6,361 nt of DNA, from assembly GCA_009889585.1 (NCBI GenBank), contig WUQV01000319.1, positions 1-6,361 on the forward strand. Direction: 5' to 3'. Of the stretch, positions 1 through 5,463 are shown one piece after another. The stretch's first letter is position 1. Each line of letters opens with the position of its first letter. The notes beneath the pieces are model-generated. The model saw only the letters and a program-made list of their open reading frames with translations. It made no database searches and was not told the origin of the DNA. The stretch is from Candidatus Bathyarchaeota archaeon. GTDB lineage: Archaea; Thermoproteota; Bathyarchaeia; Bathyarchaeales; WUQV01. The translations under genes were made by a program, and so were the position numbers.

Positions 1-47
1 ATGGTGGAAGCTGCACTTCCATAGCTTAAAGGGATGAGGCATATAGC
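1..47. other. Short leader or end of an upstream gene
   Basis: All three plus-strand frames entering from the left close here, with stops at 22-24, 27-29 and 35-37. Any upstream gene therefore ends within 37 bases of the edge, but the peptide tails are too short (at most 11 residues) to say which frame is real. A perfect 6-base inverted repeat (5-10 with 16-21, 5-base loop) is present. It is not followed by a T run, so I do not call it a terminator. I see no TATA-like promoter. The first gene is probably internal to a longer operon, but the window cannot show this. Confidence 0.5.
31..39 (+). promoter_or_regulatory. Ribosome binding site of the MvhD-HdrCB fusion gene
   Basis: The purine-rich stretch GGGATGAGG ends 8 bases before the ATG at 48 and 11 bases before the in-frame ATG at 51. 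The spacing favours 48. The paralogous domain at 4684 starts one residue earlier relative to the shared Glu-Pro, so the choice hardly affects the product. Confidence 0.5.
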
Positions 48-1646
48 ATGATGGAACCGAAGATCGTCGGATTCTTATGCAACTGGTGTAGTTATGCTGG
101 CGCTGATATGGCTGGAACTAGCCGATTCTCTTACCCACCCAACATTAGGATAATTCGTGTTATGTGCAGTGGTAGGGTGGAACCAGCCTTTATACTTAGG
201 GCATTTGAAAGAGGTGCGGATGGCGTCCTAGTTGCTGGCTGTCACCCTGGGGACTGCCATTACAGGTCCGGGAACTTACATGCTGAGAAGAGGGTTGAAA
301 AGGTTAAGAGGCTTCTAGACTTGCTAGGGATAGGCTCTGATAGGCTGCGTTTAGAATGGATTTCTGCAGCTGAAGGGGGGAAGTTCGCTTCAGTCGTTAA
401 GGACTTCACTGAAAAACTGCTAAGCAAGGGGCCTACGCCGATTAGTAGAGAACTTGAAGTTATCCCTCCTAAGGAGTCCATTTACGATATCTTAAAGCGA
501 ACGAAGGCCATTTTCTGCCAAGAATGCGGCAAATGTTCAAGCAGTTGCCCGATAACGAGGCTTAACCCGCTGTATTCCCCACGCTTAGCTGTAGAAAAGG
601 CCTTAATGGAGCTTGAGGATGCCCTCTTGACCGATAAATGCTTATGGTCATGCTTAACATGTTATTTATGCCGTTTAAGGTGCCCATTAGACATCAAATA
701 TGACGAGCTGGTTCAGGCCTGTAGGGCTAAGGCGGCATCAAGCGGTATTTTCGGCGATTGTGCTCATGAAGGTATGCTATTTTCCCTTTCGAGATTAATG
801 GCAAACCTTGAGGTGAAACAGAGTCGCTTAAGCTGGGTTCCGCAGGAGGCCGAGATCGCTAAGACTGGAGACGTCCTGTACTTCGTCGGCTGCTTACCGT
901 ACTTTGACATAGTCTTTGAAGACATCGGCGTGAAAAGCACTGAAATAGCTCAAAGCATGCTAAAGATCATGAACGCCGCTGGAATGAAGCCCGTCCTATT
1001 GGAAGATGAAACGTGTTGCGGTCACGACCTCCTCTTTGCAGGATATAGAAGGAGCTTCGAGAAGTTGGCGAAGATTAACGTAACTGCGATTGAGGAAAGC
1101 GGAGCATCCACTGTCGTGATGACATGTCCAGAATGCTATCGAACTTTTAAAGTGGAGTATGCTGAACTATTCGGCGAGCTTAAGTTTGAGGTGTTACATG
1201 CGTCAGAGTTCATTATGAATTTAATCAACGATGGTAAGATCAAGTTTGAGAAAAAGCCAGTTAAGAAGGTCTCCTATCAAGACCCATGTAGGCTCGGCAG
1301 GCACATGGGCGTTTACGATCCCCCACGAAAGGTCGTGACGAGCATCCCAGGCCTGGAGCTCGTTGAGATGGAAAGGAGTAGGGAGAACGCCCTTTGCTGT
1401 GGCGTCAACGCATGGATGGGATGCGGCATACACTCTAAACGAATGCAGATAGAACGGTTGGCGGAGGCGAAGGGCACGGGAGCCGAACTGTTGGTGACAG
1501 CATGTCCAAAGTGTCAGATACACCTAAACTGCGCCTTAAGTGAGAAATTGCCCGTGGAAAGGGAGGAGGTAGAAATAGAGATATGCGACCTCTCCGTCCT
1601 AGTGGCGAAAGCGCTCGACTTGAAACCACGTAGTAGGGGATCGTAA
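48..1646 (+). CDS. MvhD-HdrC-HdrB fusion protein (heterodisulfide reductase-like electron transfer subunit)
   Basis: A 532-residue cytoplasmic iron-sulfur protein with no visible signal peptide or membrane segment. Residues 1-133 are an MvhD domain, with C11, C14, C40, C65 and C70 in the motifs CNWCSYAGAD, MCSGR and GCHPGDCHY, expected to hold a [2Fe-2S] cluster. Residues 150-240 are HdrC-like, with two [4Fe-4S] motifs: C157/C160/C163/C167 and C202/C205/C208/C212. Residues 275-525 are HdrB-like, with two CCG domains: C282, C323-C324, C360/C363 and C414, C450-C451, C486/C489. In HdrB such motifs bind non-cubane [4Fe-4S] clusters that reduce CoM-S-S-CoB. The HdrC-HdrB order is that of HdrD, so this reads as MvhD fused to an HdrD-like protein. 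It sits 2 bases before an HdrA gene, its expected partner. The actual disulfide substrate is unknown. Related CCG proteins such as GlcF or LutA are less likely, given the MvhD domain and HdrA neighbours. Confidence 0.93.
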   Translation: MMEPKIVGFLCNWCSYAGADMAGTSRFSYPPNIRIIRVMCSGRVEPAFILRAFERGADGVLVAGCHPGDCHYRSGNLHAEKRVEKVKRLLDLLGIGSDRLRLEWISAAEGGKFASVVKDFTEKLLSKGPTPISRELEVIPPKESIYDILKRTKAIFCQECGKCSSSCPITRLNPLYSPRLAVEKALMELEDALLTDKCLWSCLTCYLCRLRCPLDIKYDELVQACRAKAASSGIFGDCAHEGMLFSLSRLMANLEVKQSRLSWVPQEAEIAKTGDVLYFVGCLPYFDIVFEDIGVKSTEIAQSMLKIMNAAGMKPVLLEDETCCGHDLLFAGYRRSFEKLAKINVTAIEESGASTVVMTCPECYRTFKVEYAELFGELKFEVLHASEFIMNLINDGKIKFEKKPVKKVSYQDPCRLGRHMGVYDPPRKVVTSIPGLELVEMERSRENALCCGVNAWMGCGIHSKRMQIERLAEAKGTGAELLVTACPKCQIHLNCALSEKLPVEREEVEIEICDLSVLVAKALDLKPRSRGS

Positions 1647-1648
1647 AA

Positions 1649-2944
1649 ATGGGTGAGAAAGCCTCGGTCCTAGTCATAGGCGGTGGAATTGCTGGGATAC
1701 AAGCATCCTTAGATCTTGCAGGGCGAGGCTTTCAGGTTTACCTCTTAGAGGAGTCGCCAACTATAGGGGGGAGGATGGCTCAATTAGATAAGACGTTTCC
1801 TACAATGGACTGCTCCATATGCATCTTAGCTCCTAAAATGATGGAGTGTTATCGCCATCCAAATATAAAGTTGCTTACATATTGTGAGCTTAAGGAGGTT
1901 AAGGGGATTGTTGGCGATTTCAATGTGAAGGTGCTTCAAAAGCCTAGATACGTAGACGAAGTGAAATGCACTGGTTGCGGTGTATGTGCTGAACATTGCC
2001 CGATTGAAGTTCCTAATGAATTTGACATGGCGTTAGGCATACGTAAGGCAATTTACATGCCGATGCCTCAAGCGGTGCCTAGATGTATGACTATTGATAA
2101 AGAAAATTGCATCAAGTGTGGGCTTTGCGCTAAAGTGTGCAGGGCTGGAGCTGTTGATCTTCAACAACAGCCGAAGGAGATGGACTTGAACGTTGGTGCC
2201 ATAATTATTGCAACAGGTTTCGATCAATATGATCCAAGAGAGATAGTTGAATATGGTTATAAAAGGTATGAAAATGTCCTAACGGCGTTGGAGTTCGAGC
2301 GATGGATATGTGCTTCCGGTCCTGTTGGAGGGCACCTCATAAGGCCAGCGGATGGCATCATACCTAAAAGGATAGCCTTCATTCAATGCGTCGGCTCTAG
2401 AGGTTTGAAGTTCGGCTCTCCGTTCTGTTCGAGCGTATGCTGCATGTATGCCACAAAAGAGGCATTAATAATTAAAATGCATGCACCGGACGTTCAGGTT
2501 TACATCTTCTATAATGAGCTGAGGGCGTTTGGAAAGGGCTTTCAGGAATTCGTTAACCGAGCTAGAAATGAATACGAGGTAAAATACATAAGGGGCCGAC
2601 CGGGCGAGATAAAGGAAGATCCGAAGAAGAGTTTAACTATATGGTATGATGATACGTTCACAAGGGAGATTAAATCACTTACTGATGTGGATTTAGTGGT
2701 GTTATGTCCAGCCTTAATTCCACGAGAAGGTAATAAAAGGTTGGCTGAAATCATAGGTGTTGAACTTGATGAATACGGCTTCTTTAAGGTCAAGCATCCA
2801 TTGTTCGCTCCGGTTGATACTACAATCCCGGGGGTCTTCGTATGCGGATATTGTCAATCTCCGAAGGATATCCCAGATTCGGTGGCGCAGGCGAGCGCCG
2901 CGGCTGCTAGGGCAGCTGAGATGTTAGCACAAGTACGCCGTTAA
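1649..2944 (+). CDS. hdrA: Short HdrA-like flavoprotein with inserted ferredoxin domain (QmoA-like)
   Basis: A 431-residue soluble FAD protein of the HdrA family. The FAD-binding GGGIAG is at 11-16, followed by the HdrA signature around TMDCSICILAPKM (C55, C58). An inserted ferredoxin domain carries two [4Fe-4S] motifs: C107/C110/C113/C117 and C154/C157/C160/C164. An ATG motif lies at 188-190. The flavin-side cluster motif CX12CX3CC is complete (C247, C260, C264, C265), and K270 sits where HdrA has a lysine close to the flavin. The C-terminal QSPKDIPDSVAQASAAAA is canonical. Full HdrA is about 650 residues; this one lacks both the N-terminal CHCG domain and the C-terminal ferredoxin, which the next gene supplies. 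Length and layout resemble QmoA. The start has AGGGGA at 1635-1640 with an 8-base gap. The likely role is FAD and ferredoxin-facing subunit of an HdrA heterodimer; electron bifurcation is inferred. Confidence 0.93.
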   Translation: MGEKASVLVIGGGIAGIQASLDLAGRGFQVYLLEESPTIGGRMAQLDKTFPTMDCSICILAPKMMECYRHPNIKLLTYCELKEVKGIVGDFNVKVLQKPRYVDEVKCTGCGVCAEHCPIEVPNEFDMALGIRKAIYMPMPQAVPRCMTIDKENCIKCGLCAKVCRAGAVDLQQQPKEMDLNVGAIIIATGFDQYDPREIVEYGYKRYENVLTALEFERWICASGPVGGHLIRPADGIIPKRIAFIQCVGSRGLKFGSPFCSSVCCMYATKEALIIKMHAPDVQVYIFYNELRAFGKGFQEFVNRARNEYEVKYIRGRPGEIKEDPKKSLTIWYDDTFTREIKSLTDVDLVVLCPALIPREGNKRLAEIIGVELDEYGFFKVKHPLFAPVDTTIPGVFVCGYCQSPKDIPDSVAQASAAAARAAEMLAQVRR

Positions 2945-2949
2945 GGAGG
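2945..2949 (+). promoter_or_regulatory. Ribosome binding site that decides the second HdrA start
   Basis: A strong GGAGG begins one base after the upstream stop codon. Only 1 base separates it from the ATG at 2951, too close for normal initiation, while 13 bases separate it from the in-frame ATG at 2963, which is long but usable. I therefore prefer 2963. The four residues lost are not part of any domain. Confidence 0.55.
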
Positions 2950-2962
2950 GATGGGTAATACG

Positions 2963-4687
2963 ATGGCTCAACAAAAGGAGAAGCCGAGGGTAGGAGTCTT
3001 CGTTTGCCATTGTGGCATAAACATAGGCGGCTTTGTTAACGTCCCTCAAGTCGTCAGGTACGCTCGAACGTTACCAAATGTAGTTCATGCTGAGGAGAAC
3101 ATCTACACTTGTTCTGCTGAAGGAATAGCCTCGATCAAGGAGGCCATAAAAGAGCACGACTTAAATCGAGTCGTAGTCGCTTCATGTACGCCGAGAACTC
3201 ATGAGCCGCTGTTTCGCGGGGCGTGTGCAGATGCGGGCTTAAACCCCTACTTGTTCGAGTTGGCCAACATCCGCGAACATTGTTCATGGGTTCACATGCG
3301 TGAGCCGGATAAGGCCACTGAAAAGGCAAAGGACTTGGTTAGAATGGCTGTGGCAAGGGTTTCGCTGCTTGAACCACAAGAGGAACCGGAGATAGATGTT
3401 ATGCCTACCGCTTTAGTCATCGGCGGTGGCATATCAGGGATGACATCTGCCCTTTGCTTAGCTGGTCAAGGCTTCAAAGTTTACTTGGTTGAAAGGAAGC
3501 CTGAATTAGGGGGAATGCTGAAGAAAATCTATAGGTTATATCCAACAGGTGAGGAAGCATCAAGGGTCATAGGAGACTATGTTAATGCAGTGATGGGTCA
3601 TAAAAACATAGTCGTGTTAACGTCCGCCAATATAAAAGATGTTAAAGGTTATATCGGTAACTTCGAAGTTACTGTCCTCAAAGAGGGTGAGGAAATTAAG
3701 CTCAAGATTGGCACGATCATCGTTGCAACAGGTGCGATAGAATTCAAGCCAGTAGGCCTATATGGTTATGGAAGGTATGATAGGGTCCTTACGCAAGTAG
3801 AGCTAGAGGAGATTCTTAAAGGCGGGAAATCAGCTATTGATAAGCGATTCTTCAAACTACAAAGGGTCGTCATGATTCAATGCGTTGGATCTAGGGAGGA
3901 AAGGCCGCCTAGAGCCTATTGTTCGAGGATCTGTTGTATGGTAGCCATTAAGAACGCAATGATAATAAAGGAGTGGTACCCAGACTCTGACGTTTACGTC
4001 GTATATCAAGATATGCAGACATATGGAAAGGAGTATGAGGAATATCATCGAAGGGCTCGTGAGGCTGGCATAAGGTTCGTAAGTTACACCAAGGGAAGCC
4101 CGCCGGAAGTCACGGCCCTTCCAAATGGGAGGCTTAAGGTCGTCGTTTATCATGCCCTCTTAGGTATAAGGAGGGAGCTCGACTGTGACCTCGTCGTACT
4201 TTCTACACCACTTATACCATATGAAGATGCGAAGGAGCTCTCGAAGATGCTTAAAGTTCCGTTAGGACAGGATGGATTCTTCTTCGAGGCGCACGTTAAG
4301 CTTCGTCCGATAGACTTTGCAACGGACGGCATATACGTTTGTGGTACGGCTCATAGCCCCAAAGATGTAGGCGAAAGCGTATCCCAAGCCCTAGGGGTTG
4401 CCTCCAGGGCTGCCATTCCAATGGCCGTTAAGCGCCTACGTGCGGAGGCAATAACGTCCGTTGTGGATGAAAGCCTCTGTAGCGGCTGTGGAACTTGCAT
4501 AAGGATCTGTCCATATGGCGCCATACAGAAGGATGAAAGAGGCATCGCTAAGGTAATAGAGGTCATGTGTAAGGGATGTGGAACTTGTGGAGCGAGCTGT
4601 CCAGAGAGGGCTATTTCAATGAGACATTTTAAAGATGAACAAATTATCGCTCAAATACATGCCATACTTAGGAGGGTAGCTGCATGA
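2963..4687 (+). CDS. hdrA: HdrA-like flavoprotein with N-terminal HdrA domain and C-terminal ferredoxin, lacking inserted ferredoxin (QmoB-like core)
   Basis: A 574-residue soluble protein from the preferred start; 578 if the ATG at 2951 is used. Residues 1-145 form the HdrA N-terminal domain, starting GVFVCHCGINIGG, with cysteines at 15, 17, 50, 75, 88 and 107. The FAD motif GGGISG is at 154-159 and an ATG motif at 255-257. The CX12CX3CC cluster motif is complete (C307, C320, C324, C325) with K330 after it. The C-terminal 500-555 is a two-cluster ferredoxin (C506/C509/C512/C516 and C536/C539/C542/C546). The inserted ferredoxin and the TMDCSICILAPK signature are missing; a short KIYRLYPTGEEAS stretch takes their place. 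It is thus the structural complement of the gene before it, and the two probably form a heterodimer in place of the HdrA homodimer. QmoB has this kind of core fused to MvhD; here MvhD is the next gene, overlapping by 4 bases. Confidence 0.92.
   Translation: MAQQKEKPRVGVFVCHCGINIGGFVNVPQVVRYARTLPNVVHAEENIYTCSAEGIASIKEAIKEHDLNRVVVASCTPRTHEPLFRGACADAGLNPYLFELANIREHCSWVHMREPDKATEKAKDLVRMAVARVSLLEPQEEPEIDVMPTALVIGGGISGMTSALCLAGQGFKVYLVERKPELGGMLKKIYRLYPTGEEASRVIGDYVNAVMGHKNIVVLTSANIKDVKGYIGNFEVTVLKEGEEIKLKIGTIIVATGAIEFKPVGLYGYGRYDRVLTQVELEEILKGGKSAIDKRFFKLQRVVMIQCVGSREERPPRAYCSRICCMVAIKNAMIIKEWYPDSDVYVVYQDMQTYGKEYEEYHRRAREAGIRFVSYTKGSPPEVTALPNGRLKVVVYHALLGIRRELDCDLVVLSTPLIPYEDAKELSKMLKVPLGQDGFFFEAHVKLRPIDFATDGIYVCGTAHSPKDVGESVSQALGVASRAAIPMAVKRLRAEAITSVVDESLCSGCGTCIRICPYGAIQKDERGIAKVIEVMCKGCGTCGASCPERAISMRHFKDEQIIAQIHAILRRVAA
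4671..4676 (+). promoter_or_regulatory. Ribosome binding site of the MvhD-winged helix gene
   Basis: GGAGGG lies 7 bases before the ATG at 4684, inside the end of the upstream gene. With the ATGA overlap it indicates translational coupling and argues that the two proteins are genuinely separate and not the result of a frameshift in one QmoB-like gene. Confidence 0.7.
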
Positions 4688-5463
4688 CGTTTGAGCCAAC
4701 GATTATAGCATTCTTATGCAATTGGTGTTCCTATGCTGGCGCCGATTTAGCTGGCGTTAGCAGATTTAGCTATCCGACCAGCATTCGGGCGATACGTGTA
4801 ATGTGTAGTGGAAGGGTTGATCCAGCCCTCGTTTTAGAGGCATTTATCAACGGAGCAGATGGCGTCTTCGTAATGGGTTGTCACTTAGGCGACTGCCATT
4901 ACTTAATAGGGAATTTTTATGCTCAACGTAAGATTAAGATGTTGAAGAAGTTGATAGCGCTAACCGGTTTAGAGCCAGAGCGCTTACGCCTCGAATGGGT
5001 ATCTGCTTCAGAGGGAGCGCGATTTGCAGAGCTCGTTAAGGACTTTACAAATCAGATGAAGGCCTTAGGTCCATCTCCTGTGGCTGGGGAGAAGCCAGAT
5101 CCGAATATATTGGAGAACTTATTGGCAGCTAAGGCTGCAGTTGAAGATTTCAGGTTGAGGGTGTTAGTAGGTAGGGAGGGAGAAATGGTGGATGAGGGAA
5201 ACGTATATGGGGAGAAGGTTTCGCAAGAGGAGTTCGATGAGATCATGGATGAAGCTATCGCCGCCGAGTACATCCGCAATAAGATGTACATCATGCTGAA
5301 GAAGGTACCTCAATCCGTTAAGGAGTTATCCAAGCGTTTAAATATAGACCCAAGAAATGTGTTACGCCACATAGTGATCTTAAGGCAAAGGGGCATGGTT
5401 GCCATGGCTAAGGTTGAGGGAACGACTCCGTTATGGGCTGCGTTAGAGGTGGGAGGGCGATGA
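4684..5463 (+). CDS. mvhD: MvhD-like [2Fe-2S] subunit with C-terminal winged helix domain
   Basis: A 259-residue cytoplasmic protein; stand-alone MvhD is only about 130-140 residues. Residues 1-133 are MvhD, with C12, C15, C41, C66 and C71 in CNWCSYAGAD, MCSGR and GCHLGDCHY, expected to bind a [2Fe-2S] cluster that passes electrons between HdrA and a hydrogenase, formate dehydrogenase or similar partner. It is roughly 60% identical to the N-terminal domain of the fusion protein at 48-1646. Residues 141-190 form a charged, helical linker. Residues 190-254 read as a winged helix: a helix at 190-207, SVKELSKRL at 211-219, a putative recognition helix at 222-236, then a short beta wing ending PLWAAL. 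Whether this part binds DNA or only acts as a docking module is unknown. The gene overlaps both neighbours by 4 bases (ATGA), so it is very probably a subunit of the same complex. Confidence 0.9.
   Translation: MTFEPTIIAFLCNWCSYAGADLAGVSRFSYPTSIRAIRVMCSGRVDPALVLEAFINGADGVFVMGCHLGDCHYLIGNFYAQRKIKMLKKLIALTGLEPERLRLEWVSASEGARFAELVKDFTNQMKALGPSPVAGEKPDPNILENLLAAKAAVEDFRLRVLVGREGEMVDEGNVYGEKVSQEEFDEIMDEAIAAEYIRNKMYIMLKKVPQSVKELSKRLNIDPRNVLRHIVILRQRGMVAMAKVEGTTPLWAALEVGGR
5446..5457 (+). promoter_or_regulatory. Ribosome binding site of the last HdrA gene
   Basis: The purine-rich GAGGTGGGAGGG lies within the end of the MvhD-winged helix gene. GAGGTG leaves about 8 bases to the ATG at 5460 and the nearer GGAGG only 3, so the upstream half is the more plausible pairing site. 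It again serves an ATGA stop-start overlap. Confidence 0.5.

Noticed and set aside
5..21. Perfect 6-base stem with 5-base loop as a terminator or regulatory hairpin
   Set aside because: The stem is short, no T run follows, and such a repeat is expected by chance. It also lies at the window edge without context.
1..24. A seven-codon open frame beginning with ATG at position 1
   Set aside because: It is probably the in-frame tail of something outside the window or chance; there is no upstream sequence to judge a start.
48..1646. Glycolate or lactate oxidase iron-sulfur subunit (GlcF/LutA type)
   Set aside because: They also carry CCG domains, but the MvhD domain and immediate HdrA neighbours point to an Hdr-type protein.
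1649..4687. The two HdrA genes as broken halves of one HdrA
   Set aside because: Each has its own FAD motif, its own CX12CX3CC cluster motif and its own start signals, so they are full paralogs with complementary extra domains, not fragments.
2963..4687. Glutamate synthase small subunit or thioredoxin reductase instead of HdrA
   Set aside because: These share the FAD fold, but the CHCG N-terminal domain, the CX12CX3CC motif and the C-terminal two-cluster ferredoxin are specific to the HdrA family.
4660..4700. Frameshift splitting a QmoB-like HdrA-MvhD fusion
   Set aside because: A good GGAGGG lies 7 bases before the second start, the ATGA overlap is typical of coupled genes, and the second protein aligns from its first residues with the start of the other MvhD domain.
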